From assembly GCF_937891315.1 (NCBI RefSeq), contig NZ_CALAGI010000141.1, forward strand, positions 1 to 64,000: a stretch of 64,000 nucleotides of DNA, read 5' to 3'. A program made the position numbers and the translations under genes. Below are positions 1 through 9,062 of the stretch, piece after piece. The notes below the pieces were generated by a model that saw nothing but the letters and a program-made list of their open reading frames with translations, searched no databases and was not told where the DNA came from. This DNA is from an uncultured Amaricoccus sp. (GTDB taxonomy: Bacteria > Pseudomonadota > Alphaproteobacteria > Rhodobacterales > Rhodobacteraceae). Every line of letters starts with the position of its first letter. The stretch's first letter is position 1.

Positions 1-151
1 CGCCCCCGTCACCGATTTCAGGAACGCTCGCCTGCCCTTCACGCGGAATACTCCTTACAATGGCACTCACTCTGGCCGGGGTCCCGGGCCACGGTCCCGC
101 CCGCGCGGGATCGCATGGCCGAGGCGCAGGCGCGCGCAATCCCGCCATGCA

Positions 152-517
152 CTACTTCGGCGACCCAGCCCGGCCATTGAACGGATTTTCTCCGATCTTG
201 TAAAGCGCCTCGCGCATCGGCCTTCCCGCGTGCGCGCGCGGGAAATTCGGCACGGTCGAGCCGCGCGCCGGCAACGGCTTGACCTCCGGTCCATCAGGTC
301 CAGCCGCGTGAAGAACGACAGGAAGATCGTTTTTCCGCGCCGCGGCCGCTTCCCGCGCCTCGGTTCGCGCTGGCGGCCTTTGCGCTGCTCCGCGAGGTCC
401 ATATGCGCTCCACGCCGCGAAGAACGCCGCCGCGGCGGTGCTGACGGCGGCGGTGATCTCCCAGACACTTTGAGGCACCGACTGAATTGTCGTTGACTCC
501 CCCAGCCCCGAAAACAC
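152..517 (-). pseudogene. possible remnant of a small membrane-anchored protein
   Basis: A leftward reading frame opens with GTG at 517 and encodes one alanine-rich hydrophobic stretch (WEITAAVSTAAAAFFAAWSAY), then a low-complexity Ala/Arg/Pro tail with no recognisable domain. The codons after the hydrophobic stretch look more protein-like in a neighbouring frame (rich in Ala/Ser/Lys/Glu up to about position 300), which would fit a frameshifted remnant of a small protein with one membrane helix and a charged helix. There is no convincing ribosome binding site. The frame starts inside the tail of the tRNA-Gly terminator. It may be only spurious GC-rich reading frame. I see nothing else supportable in bases 1-510. 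Confidence 0.2.
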
Positions 518-541
518 GAAGGGCCGCCAACCGGCGGCCCT
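511..541 (-). terminator. intrinsic terminator of tRNA-Gly
   Basis: A perfect 8-bp GC stem (521-528 with 533-540, loop AACC) is followed on the minus strand by TTCGTGTTTT. It lies about 30 bases past the tRNA 3' end, as expected for a rho-independent terminator of a single-tRNA transcript. Confidence 0.75.
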
Positions 542-570
542 CGTAAGCTATTCCATCAGCTTGTCTATTC

Positions 571-645
571 TGGAGCGGGCGAAGAGATTCGAACTCTCGA
601 CCCTAACCTTGGCAAGGTTATGCTCTACCCCTGAGCTACGCCCGC
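571..645 (-). tRNA. tRNA-Gly, anticodon GCC
   Basis: The minus strand reads as a complete cloverleaf. The acceptor arm GCGGGCG pairs with CGCCCGC, the D-arm contains AGCTCAGGGGTAGAGC, the anticodon stem-loop is AACCTTGCCAAGGTT with anticodon GCC, and the T-arm carries GTTCGAATC. The discriminator T and the CCA end are encoded (574-571). The length is 75 nt including CCA, with no intron. Confidence 0.97.
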
Positions 646-659
646 TTCCTTGGGACGGG

Positions 660-689
660 GGTATACACAGGAGCCCGCGGCGATGACAA
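660..689 (-). promoter_or_regulatory. sigma-70-type promoter of tRNA-Gly
   Basis: On the minus strand, a -35 box TTGTCA (689-684), an 18-bp spacer and a -10 box TATACC (665-660) place the transcription start a few bases before the tRNA 5' end at 645. Confidence 0.6.
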
Positions 690-735
690 GGGCGAAAGCG
701 CGGGAATTTCGCGCACGACGATGAGACGCCGCGGA

Positions 736-1437
736 TCAGCGGATTTCGATGTCGAGGTCGCCGAGGCCGGCGATTTCGGCATGGAGCAGGTCGCCAGACG
801 CGACGGCGCCGACGCCGGCGGGGGTGCCGGTGAAGACGAGGTCGCCGGCGGCGAGTTCGAAGAGGCTGGACAGCGCGGAAATCGCCTCGGGCACGGACCA
901 GATCATGTCGGCGAGGTCGCCGCGCTGGCGGAGATCGCCGTTCTGGCGGAGCGTGATGGCGCCGGCGCGGGGATGGCCGGGCAGGGCGGAGACCGGGACG
1001 ATCGGACCACAGGGCGCCGAGCCCTCGAAGGCCTTCGCGGCCTCCCAGGGGCGGCCGGCCTTCTTGGCGGCGGCCTGCAGGTCGCGGCGCGTCATGTCGA
1101 GCCCGACGGCGTAGCCGAAGATCAGCGCCTCGGCGGCGGCGACGGGAATGTCGCGCCCGCCTCCGGCCAGCGCGACCACGAGCTCCACCTCGAAATGCAC
1201 GTCGCCGCTCAGCGGCGGATAGTCGAACACGCCGTCCAGAACGAGGTTGTCGGGATTCTTCTGGAAGAAGAACGGCGGTTCGCGGTCCGGGTCGTGGCCC
1301 ATTTCGCGCGCATGATCGGCGTAGTTGCGGCCGACGCAATAGATCCGGCGGACCGGAAACAGCGTGTCGGAACCGGCGACCGGCACGACGGGACGCGGCG
1401 CGGGCGGGAAGATGTACCGTTGCTGGGGCATGGTCAT
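736..1437 (-). CDS. fumarylacetoacetate hydrolase family protein (acylpyruvase/FAHD1 type)
   Basis: 233 aa, the usual size of the short, single-domain FAH family, whose members hydrolyse acylpyruvates or decarboxylate oxaloacetate using a divalent metal. Visible hallmarks are the lid motif YCVGRNYADHAREMG, the metal-ligand segment HFEVELVVAL (Glu-x-Glu), a YAVGLDMTRRDLQ segment carrying the third acidic ligand, and the C-terminal FTGTPAGVGAV signature. The ATG at 1437 was chosen because GGAAGGAGG sits just upstream; ATG at 1431 is a possible internal start. It lies 22 bp downstream of hpt on the same strand, so the two may be co-transcribed. The exact substrate cannot be read from the sequence. 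Confidence 0.88.
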   Translation of the reverse strand: MTMPQQRYIFPPAPRPVVPVAGSDTLFPVRRIYCVGRNYADHAREMGHDPDREPPFFFQKNPDNLVLDGVFDYPPLSGDVHFEVELVVALAGGGRDIPVAAAEALIFGYAVGLDMTRRDLQAAAKKAGRPWEAAKAFEGSAPCGPIVPVSALPGHPRAGAITLRQNGDLRQRGDLADMIWSVPEAISALSSLFELAAGDLVFTGTPAGVGAVASGDLLHAEIAGLGDLDIEIR

Positions 1438-1459
1438 GGGCGGCCTCCTTCCGGTCGGA

Positions 1460-1999
1460 CTATTCGACGAAGCGCACGGCCCCGATATAGGGCAGGTTGC
1501 GGTTGCGTTGGCCGTAGTCGATGCCATAGCCGACGACGAACTTGTCAGGGATCTCGAAGCCGATCCAGCGCGCGGCGACGGCGCGCTCGCGTCGCGATGG
1601 CTTGTCGAGCAGCGCGCAGATCTCGAGGCGCGCGGGGTGGCGGGTGCCGAGGATCTCGCGCACATGGCCGAGAGTATTTCCGGTGTCGATGATATCCTCG
1701 ACGACCAGCACGTCGCGGCCTTCGATCTCGCCGCGCAGATCCTTCAGGATGCGCACCTCGCGGCTCGAGACGGTGGCGTCGCCATAGGAGGAGGCTTCGA
1801 GGAAATCGACCTCGATCGGCAGGTCGATCTCGCGCACGAGATCGGCGATGAAGACGAACGAGCCGCGCAAGAGCCCGATCACCACCAGCTTGTCGGTGCC
1901 GGCGTAGAAATCGGTGATCTCGCGCGCCAGCGCCTCGACCCGGGCGGCGATCGCCTTGGCCGAGATGAGCTCGTCGATCACGTAGGGGCGCGCGGTCAT
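1460..1999 (-). CDS. hpt: hypoxanthine phosphoribosyltransferase
   Basis: 179 aa, matching the normal Hpt length. It transfers phosphoribose from PRPP to hypoxanthine (and often guanine) in cytoplasmic purine salvage. The PRPP-binding motif VLVVEDIIDTGNTL is intact. The flexible-loop region carries SSYGDATVSS and the C-terminal purine-contact segment reads DKFVVGYGIDYGQRNRNLPY. The start ATG at 1999 (MTARPYVIDELIS) is chosen by family length; the frame is open further upstream but that part is not Hpt-like. The gene is divergent from the COQ10-like gene, with 118 bp between the two starts. Confidence 0.95.
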   Translation of the reverse strand: MTARPYVIDELISAKAIAARVEALAREITDFYAGTDKLVVIGLLRGSFVFIADLVREIDLPIEVDFLEASSYGDATVSSREVRILKDLRGEIEGRDVLVVEDIIDTGNTLGHVREILGTRHPARLEICALLDKPSRRERAVAARWIGFEIPDKFVVGYGIDYGQRNRNLPYIGAVRFVE

Positions 2000-2117
2000 C
2001 AGGCGTGGAACCCTTGCGTGCGGGATGGCGGGCTGGTTTGGACTTGTGCCGGAAGGTCTCCTGTTGTCAATCTCGGCGCTCCGAAAAACCGGAACAGGCA
2101 GGGATGACGGGGGCGCC

Positions 2118-2576
2118 ATGACCACCCACGCGGAAAAGCGGGTCATGCCGTACAGCGCCGAGCAGATGTATGGATTGATCGCCGACGTGCCGCGATATCC
2201 GGAATTCCTGCCCTGGTGCGCGGCGGCGCGGCCGCGCGCGCGGCGGTCGTTGCCGGACGGTACCGGCGAGGTGATGGACATCGATCTCGTGATTTCCTTC
2301 AAGGTGTTCCGCGAGCGGTTCGGCAGCCGGGTCACGCTGCGGCCCGAGGCGCGGGAGATCGAGGTCGAATATCTCGACGGTCCGTTCAAGTACCTGCGAA
2401 ATCACTGGAAATTCGTTCCTCTTGGGCCGGACTCATGCGAGGTGGATTTCTTCGTCGATTTCGAATTCAAGTCGGTGATCCTGCAGAAGCTGATCGGACT
2501 GGTCTTCACCGAGGCGATGCACCGCGTGGTCCGGGCCTTCGAGAAACGGGCGGAGGATCTCTACGGGAAGGGCTGA
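2118..2576 (+). CDS. SRPBCC/START-domain protein of the COQ10 (RatA) family
   Basis: 152 aa, one SRPBCC domain. Family members bind ubiquinone and support its delivery to the respiratory chain; the bacterial paralogue RatA has also been described as a ribosome-association toxin. The N-terminus MTTHAEKRVMPYSAEQMY, the DVPRYPEFLPWC motif near residues 25-36 and the C-terminal EAMHRVVRAFEKRAEDLYG helix are diagnostic. ATG 2118 was chosen by alignment of the family N-terminus; a longer open frame upstream (from 2025) lacks homology. The COQ10-like role is more likely than the toxin role, but that is inference from the family. Confidence 0.88.
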   Translation: MTTHAEKRVMPYSAEQMYGLIADVPRYPEFLPWCAAARPRARRSLPDGTGEVMDIDLVISFKVFRERFGSRVTLRPEAREIEVEYLDGPFKYLRNHWKFVPLGPDSCEVDFFVDFEFKSVILQKLIGLVFTEAMHRVVRAFEKRAEDLYGKG

Positions 2577-2610
2577 GCGACGCGGGCTGTCGATCGCCGC
2601 CCGGGTCGCG

Positions 2611-3090
2611 TCACTTTTCCCTGGACGGTGGATGGAGCGCCGCGAAAACGCCGAAAGCGACAGCGATGGCCAGGATGGACAGCGGCTTGGCCAGCATCTG
2701 CCACGACCCGCCGTGGCTCTCGGGGAGGTCAGTCGCGAAATCCACGAGAAGATAGAGCAGGATGACCTCGACCAGCGTGCTCTTCAATTCGCTTACGTTG
2801 TTGATGCGCATCCAGGCCGGCAGCCGATCCCAGCCGGGCAGGCTCTGGTCGAAGACGAAGCCGAAGGTGATCGCATAGGCGAAGGTCACCAGTACGATAC
2901 CGAACAGGAAAGCGTCGGTCGCGTGCATGACGGAGGCGATGATCAGGGGGCGATCCTCGCCTGCCATCAGGGCGAGCGCCGCGTGGAAAACCTCGGCCAT
3001 GCCTTCCCACAACAGCAGCGTCGCGCCGACCGCCGCCCCGAAGGAGGCAATGAGCATGACGAACCGTAGTGACAGAATGGCATGGAGCAC
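2611..3090 (-). CDS. UPF0114 (YqhA) family membrane protein
   Basis: 159 aa with about four hydrophobic helices separated by short loops, an inner-membrane protein of unknown function. The family-typical segments are seen in order: an N-terminal helix FVMLIASFGAAVGATLL, the FLFGIVLVTFAYAITFGFV helix, and the loop INNVSELKSTLVEVILLYLLV. The start is GTG at 3090 with AGGA about six bases upstream; an ATG at 3057 would shorten the first helix. It converges with the COQ10-like gene, 34 bp apart. No function should be inferred from the neighbours. Confidence 0.85.
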   Translation of the reverse strand: MLHAILSLRFVMLIASFGAAVGATLLLWEGMAEVFHAALALMAGEDRPLIIASVMHATDAFLFGIVLVTFAYAITFGFVFDQSLPGWDRLPAWMRINNVSELKSTLVEVILLYLLVDFATDLPESHGGSWQMLAKPLSILAIAVAFGVFAALHPPSREK

Positions 3091-3232
3091 TCGCGGTTCC
3101 TGACATCGCTGTTGAACTGCGCAATTTCCGGGTCGGCGTGTCGACTGGGCCCGCTTTGAAAATTGCTACAACTGGCGACTGTAGCAAGGAGCCCGCTGGC
3201 CTGACAACGAAAACCGACGCATTGACGTGCGG

Positions 3233-3715
3233 TCAGACCGGCGCGAGAAGCGCCCGAAGCGCGAGGGCGAGTGCGGCGCGGGTGCTCTCGAACCGGACGC
3301 GGGCGCGGCCGAGCGGACCGAAATCGTGGCGCTCGGCGTCGGTGCCGGCCGCGGTGGCGGCGGCGAACCAGACCAGCCCCTCGGGTTTCGCCTCGGACGC
3401 GCCGGGGCCGGCGACGCCTGTGATGGCGATGGCGAGCTCGACCCCGGAGGCGGCGCGCGCGCCCTCGGCCATGGCGCGGGCGACCTCTTCGGACACCGCG
3501 CCGTGCCGCGCGATGAGTTCGGGCGGAACGCCGATCATCTCGGTCTTGGCCGCGTTGGAATAGGTAACATAGCCCCGGTCGAAGACGTCGGACGATCCGG
3601 CGATCTCGGTCAGGGCGGCCCCGACCATGCCGCCGGTGCAGCTCTCGGCCGTGGCGATGTGCCAGCCGCGGACGCGGGCGGTGGCGAGGACCCGGGTCGC
3701 GAGATCCTCGGTCAC
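3233..3715 (-). CDS. pncC: CinA C-terminal-domain protein, nicotinamide-nucleotide amidase (PncC type)
   Basis: 160 aa, the stand-alone amidohydrolase domain without the N-terminal molybdopterin-like domain of full-length CinA (about 420 aa). The family deamidates NMN to nicotinate mononucleotide in pyridine nucleotide recycling. Conserved motifs are AESCTGGMVGAAL near residue 22, YSNAAKTEMIGV, HGAVSEEVA, and TGVAGPGASEAKPEGLVW. GTG at 3715 overlaps the pgpA stop as GTGA, so translation is likely coupled. It is the third gene of the ispDF-pgpA-pncC operon. Confidence 0.9.
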   Translation of the reverse strand: MTEDLATRVLATARVRGWHIATAESCTGGMVGAALTEIAGSSDVFDRGYVTYSNAAKTEMIGVPPELIARHGAVSEEVARAMAEGARAASGVELAIAITGVAGPGASEAKPEGLVWFAAATAAGTDAERHDFGPLGRARVRFESTRAALALALRALLAPV

Positions 3716-4203
3716 ATCAGTGCCCCGTGGGCGATCGCGGCGGCGATGGCGACGCAGACCGCCGCGAGAACGCCGGCGAGCACATCGTCCAGCATGACGC
3801 CCATCGGCCCGTGCCGCCGGTCGGCCCAGGAGACCGGCCAGGGTTTCCAGATATCGAAGAGGCGGAACATCAGGAAGCCGCCGACCCATCCGGGCCAGGG
3901 AAAGACATGCGGCGCGGCGCCGGCGAACCAGAGGCCGGCGGAGAGCGGGAAAAGGGCGATCCACTGGCCGACGACCTCGTCGACGACGATCTCGGACGGA
4001 TCCTGATCGGCGGCGCCCGCGATCTCCCGGGCGGTGGCCCAGTAGCCGACGCCAAACATCAGGAGCGTCGCGAGGCAGAGCAGGGGAAAGCCGCCGAGCC
4101 AATGCAGCGCGTAGGCGAGCGGCAGGGCGGCGAGCGACCCCCAGGTTCCGGGGCCGGGCCGCAGCAGTCCGACGCCGCCGAAGGTGGCGATCAGCCGGGT
4201 CAC
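3712..4203 (-). CDS. pgpA: phosphatidylglycerophosphatase A
   Basis: 163 aa, an inner-membrane enzyme that dephosphorylates phosphatidylglycerol phosphate in the last step of phosphatidylglycerol synthesis. PgpA hallmarks are present: GPGTWGSLAALP near the N-terminus, the metal/phosphate motif IVVDEVVGQWIAL, FRLFDIWKPWP and GVMLDDVLAGV, with several hydrophobic helices between them. The start is GTG 4203, overlapping the ispDF stop by 4 bp (GTGA). The 3' end overlaps pncC in the same way. Confidence 0.92.
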   Translation of the reverse strand: MTRLIATFGGVGLLRPGPGTWGSLAALPLAYALHWLGGFPLLCLATLLMFGVGYWATAREIAGAADQDPSEIVVDEVVGQWIALFPLSAGLWFAGAAPHVFPWPGWVGGFLMFRLFDIWKPWPVSWADRRHGPMGVMLDDVLAGVLAAVCVAIAAAIAHGALM

Positions 4204-5360
4204 GCGCGCACCAGAGTCGCGGTGGCGAGGGCCGCGATCCCCTCGCCGCGGCCGGTGAAGCCCAGTCGTTCCGAAGTGGTGGCCTTGACGCTGACCCGGT
4301 CGGTCTCGACGCCGGCGATGCGGGCAAGCTCGGCGCGCATCGCCGGCGCGTGCGGCCCGACCTTCGGCGCCTCGCAGACGAGGGTGCAGTCGAGATGGCT
4401 GACGGCATAGCCGCGGGCACCGGCGCGCTCCACCGCCTTGCGCAGGAAGATCTCCGAGGCCGCGCCCTTCCAGGTCGGGTCGGAGGGTGGGAACCATTGG
4501 CCGATATCGCCCTCGGCCAGCGCGCCGAAGATCGCGTCGGTCAGCGCATGCATGCCGACATCCGCGTCGGAATGGCCGACGAGGCCGCGGTCGAAGGGCA
4601 GGGTGACGCCGCAGAGCGTCACCCTGTCGCCGGGGCCGAAGGCATGGACATCGTAGCCGTTGCCGGTGCGCACATCGACCGTGGCGGGCCGGGCGCGCAT
4701 CTGCGCCTTGGCCCGGACGAGATCCTCCGGCGTGGTGATCTTGAAGTTCGCCTCCGTCCCCGGGACCACGGCGACCTCGAGACCCGCCGCGCGGGCGATG
4801 GCGACGTCGTCGAGCGCGTCGCCGATCTCGGCCCGATGCGCGGCGAGAATGGCGGCGAAGCGAAAGCCCTGCGGCGTCTGGGCGCGCCAGAGATCGGCGC
4901 GCGGCACCGGGTTACGCGCCGAACCGGCCTCGCCCTGCCAGAGCGCGTCCACCACGGGCAGGGCGGGGAAGGCGCCGGCCGTTCTGTCGAGCGCGTCGAG
5001 TACGCCCGCCACGGTCTCGACCGCGACGAAGGGCCGGGCCGCGTCATGGATCAGCACGCGGTCCGGCGGATCGGCCGCGAGCGCCTCGAGTCCCCGCAGC
5101 ACGGATTCGCGCCGGCTGCCCGCGCCCGGGACCGGCGGCGCCAGTCGCGGGTCGTCGAGCCGCGCCGTCGCCGCGTCATAGAGCGCGCGGTCGTCGGGAT
5201 GGATGACGATGGTGAGGGACTCAAGCTCGGGCAGGGCGAGCAGCGCGCGCGCCGACCGGCAAAGGACGGTTTCGTCGCCGAGATCGAGATACTGCTTCGG
5301 GATCGCGCCGCCGAGACGGTGCCCGCGTCCGGCCGCCACGATCAAACCCGCGGTGCGCAT
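4200..5360 (-). CDS. ispDF: bifunctional IspD/IspF of the MEP isoprenoid pathway
   Basis: 386 aa. Residues 1 to about 225 are IspD (MEP cytidylyltransferase), with the nucleotide-binding loop VAAGRGHRLGG and the HDAARPFV motif. From about residue 230 is IspF (MECDP synthase), with metal ligands in NGYDVHAF, the GHSDADVGMHALTDA motif and the C-terminal KATTSERLGFTGRGEGI. The fusion performs steps 3 and 5 of the pathway and is common in alphaproteobacteria. ATG 5360 follows AGGAAAG. It heads the operon with pgpA and pncC; dxs and ispA lie elsewhere in this window (54.7-57.6 kb). Confidence 0.96.
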   Translation of the reverse strand: MRTAGLIVAAGRGHRLGGAIPKQYLDLGDETVLCRSARALLALPELESLTIVIHPDDRALYDAATARLDDPRLAPPVPGAGSRRESVLRGLEALAADPPDRVLIHDAARPFVAVETVAGVLDALDRTAGAFPALPVVDALWQGEAGSARNPVPRADLWRAQTPQGFRFAAILAAHRAEIGDALDDVAIARAAGLEVAVVPGTEANFKITTPEDLVRAKAQMRARPATVDVRTGNGYDVHAFGPGDRVTLCGVTLPFDRGLVGHSDADVGMHALTDAIFGALAEGDIGQWFPPSDPTWKGAASEIFLRKAVERAGARGYAVSHLDCTLVCEAPKVGPHAPAMRAELARIAGVETDRVSVKATTSERLGFTGRGEGIAALATATLVRA

Positions 5361-5492
5361 GTTTCTTTCCTAGGCAATTCGACAGCCGCATATAAGGCGG
5401 AAGCCACGACCTTAACAATCCCGGCATGGGCGCGCTTGCCTTGGTGGCATCGCTTTGTTAATGATTGACCGGGATGCACACGGTTTAATCAT

Positions 5493-6491
5493 ATGATTGT
5501 CAATTTGAGTCGCATAGGCGCGTGCTCGCCCGTTTTTCTGGCACCGATGGCCGGCATCACTGATCTGCCGTTCCGGAACTTGGCTCGGCGCCTCGGCGCG
5601 GGTCTCGTCGTGTCGGAAATGGTGGCCAGCGCCGACATGGTCAATGCGCGGCCGGGCGTCCGGGCCAAGGCCGAGCTCGGCCTCGGGGCCGAGGGCACGG
5701 CGGTGCAGCTCGCCGGGCGGGAGCCGCGCTGGATGGCCGAGGCGGCGCGGATCTGCGCCGGGCAGGGCGCCCGCGTCATCGACATCAATTTCGGTTGTCC
5801 GGCGAAGAAGGTGACGAACGGGCTTTCCGGATCGGCCCTGATGCGCGACCCGGACCTCGCACTGCGGCTGGTCGAGGCGGTGGTCGGCGCGGTCGATGTA
5901 CCAGTCACCATCAAGACCCGGCTCGGATGGGACAGCGACGCCCTGAACGCGCCGGAAATCGCGGCGCGCGCCGAGGCGGCCGGCGTCGCCATGGTCACGG
6001 TGCATGGGCGCACCCGCTGTCAGTTCTATCAGGGCGCGGCGGACTGGTCGGCGATCGCGGCGGTGAAGCGCGCGGTCGGCGTTCCCGTGGTCGCCAACGG
6101 CGATATCCTCGACGCGGCGACGGCGCGGCGTGCGATGGCGCTCAGCGGTTCCGACGCCGTGATGATCGGGCGCGGCGCGCGGGGGGCGCCGTGGTTGCCG
6201 GGGCAGGTGGCGGCGATGCTGGCCGGACGGCCGGTTCCGGAGGCGCCGCGTGGCGCGGCTCTGGCCGAGCTGATGCTCGAGCATTACGATGCGATGCTGA
6301 GCTTTTATGGTCGCGACATCGGCGTGCGCGTCGCCCGGAAGCATCTCGGCTGGTATCTGGACCGCGTGCCCGGCGCCGCCGCGCTGCGCATCCGGGTGGT
6401 CGCGGCGACTGATCCGGCCGCGGTGGTTGCCATGATCGCGCGCGAACTGCGCGACTGCGCCTTCGACATGCCGCGCGAGGCGGCGGCGTGA
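5493..6491 (+). CDS. dusB: tRNA-dihydrouridine synthase DusB (NifR3)
   Basis: 332 aa, an FMN/NADPH-dependent TIM-barrel enzyme that reduces specific uridines of tRNA to dihydrouridine. The N-terminal FLAPMAGITDLPFR, the DINFGCPAKKV segment with catalytic Cys102, TIKTRLGW and VTVHGRTRCQFYQGAADW are intact. In Rhodobacter the gene was named nifR3 because it sits first in the nifR3-ntrB-ntrC operon, as here. ATG 5493 has no strong Shine-Dalgarno. The stop overlaps the ntrB start (GTGA). Confidence 0.95.
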   Translation: MIVNLSRIGACSPVFLAPMAGITDLPFRNLARRLGAGLVVSEMVASADMVNARPGVRAKAELGLGAEGTAVQLAGREPRWMAEAARICAGQGARVIDINFGCPAKKVTNGLSGSALMRDPDLALRLVEAVVGAVDVPVTIKTRLGWDSDALNAPEIAARAEAAGVAMVTVHGRTRCQFYQGAADWSAIAAVKRAVGVPVVANGDILDAATARRAMALSGSDAVMIGRGARGAPWLPGQVAAMLAGRPVPEAPRGAALAELMLEHYDAMLSFYGRDIGVRVARKHLGWYLDRVPGAAALRIRVVAATDPAAVVAMIARELRDCAFDMPREAAA

Positions 6492-7570
6492 TCGCGGCGG
6501 CGTTCGAGACGCTCTGGAGCGCGATCCCGTATCCGGCCCTGGTGCTGGACGCGGCCGACAATATCCTCACGGCGAATCCCGCCACCGAAAGCTTCGGCGC
6601 CACGTCGCTGCGTCAGATGTCCGGCCGGCCGATCGCGAAATTCCTCGGCTCCGACAGCGCGGTGCTGGAGGTGATCAAGCAGGCGCGTCGCAATGGTGTC
6701 TCGGTGGCACAGTACAATGTGATGGTCGGCTGGGCCGAACAGCCGCCGCAGTTGCAGGACGTGCACGCGACGCCGCTGCACGAGAGCAATGGCGAGCTGC
6801 TGCTGCTGATGCATCCGCAGGGAATGGCGGACAAGATGGACCGGAGCCTGAGCCATCGTTCGGCGGCCCGTTCGGTCACCGGCATGGCGGCGATGCTGGC
6901 GCACGAGATCCGCAATCCTCTGGCTGGCATCTCCGGCGCGGCGCAGCTGCTTGAGATGGAGGTGGGCGAGGCCGACCGCGAATTGACCGAGCTCATCCAG
7001 GCCGAGGCGGCGCGGATCGGCAAGCTCGTCGACAGGGTCGAGCAGTTTGGCGATCTACGACCGGCGCAGCGGCGGCCGCTCAATATCCATGATGTGCTCG
7101 ACCGGGCTCGGCGGGCGGCCCAGGCCGGCTTCGCGGCCCATGCGCGCTTCAGCGAGGAATACGACCCCTCGCTGCCGCCGACCGCCGGCGACCCCGACCA
7201 GCTGCTTCAGGTGTTCCAGAATCTGATCAAGAACGCGGCCGAGGCGATACCGCGGGTCGGGGGCGCGATCGCGATCGCCACGGCGTTCCGGCCCGGGGTC
7301 AAGATGGTGCGGCCGGGCCGACAGAGCGAGAGCCTGCCGCTGCTCGTCACCATCACCGACAACGGGCCGGGGATCCCGGAAAACCTGATCCGCGACGTGT
7401 TCGATCCCTTCGTCAGTTCCAAGGTGAACGGCACCGGGCTCGGCCTGTCACTGGTCTCGAAATTCATTTCGGACCATGGCGGCGTCGTCGAATGCGACAG
7501 CCGGCCGGGCCGGACGCGATTCAGGGTGCGACTGCCCGTCTGGCGTGAAATCGCGGGCGCGGAGGAGTAG
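6488..7570 (+). CDS. ntrB: nitrogen-sensing histidine kinase NtrB
   Basis: 360 aa, a soluble kinase/phosphatase for NtrC controlled by PII in known systems. It has an N-terminal PAS domain (residues about 10-110), a dimerisation/phosphoacceptor helix with MLAHEIRNPLAGISGAAQLL (His139), and an HATPase_c domain with the N-box NLIKNAAEAI, G1 ITDNGPGIP and G2 KVNGTGLGLSLV. There is no membrane segment. The start is GTG 6488, inside the dusB stop, so translation is probably coupled. It is followed after 3 bp by ntrC. Confidence 0.95.
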   Translation: MIAAAFETLWSAIPYPALVLDAADNILTANPATESFGATSLRQMSGRPIAKFLGSDSAVLEVIKQARRNGVSVAQYNVMVGWAEQPPQLQDVHATPLHESNGELLLLMHPQGMADKMDRSLSHRSAARSVTGMAAMLAHEIRNPLAGISGAAQLLEMEVGEADRELTELIQAEAARIGKLVDRVEQFGDLRPAQRRPLNIHDVLDRARRAAQAGFAAHARFSEEYDPSLPPTAGDPDQLLQVFQNLIKNAAEAIPRVGGAIAIATAFRPGVKMVRPGRQSESLPLLVTITDNGPGIPENLIRDVFDPFVSSKVNGTGLGLSLVSKFISDHGGVVECDSRPGRTRFRVRLPVWREIAGAEE

Positions 7571-7573
7571 GGC

Positions 7574-9025
<1,452 letters not shown>

Positions 9026-9062
9026 GACGGCAACAGTCGAGCCGGAAAAGCGTCACATCAGA

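Noticed and set aside
5445..5459. Near match to a sigma-54 promoter before dusB (TGGCATCGCTTTGTT)
   Set aside because: The -12 element reads TTGT instead of TTGC, and the invariant GC is broken.
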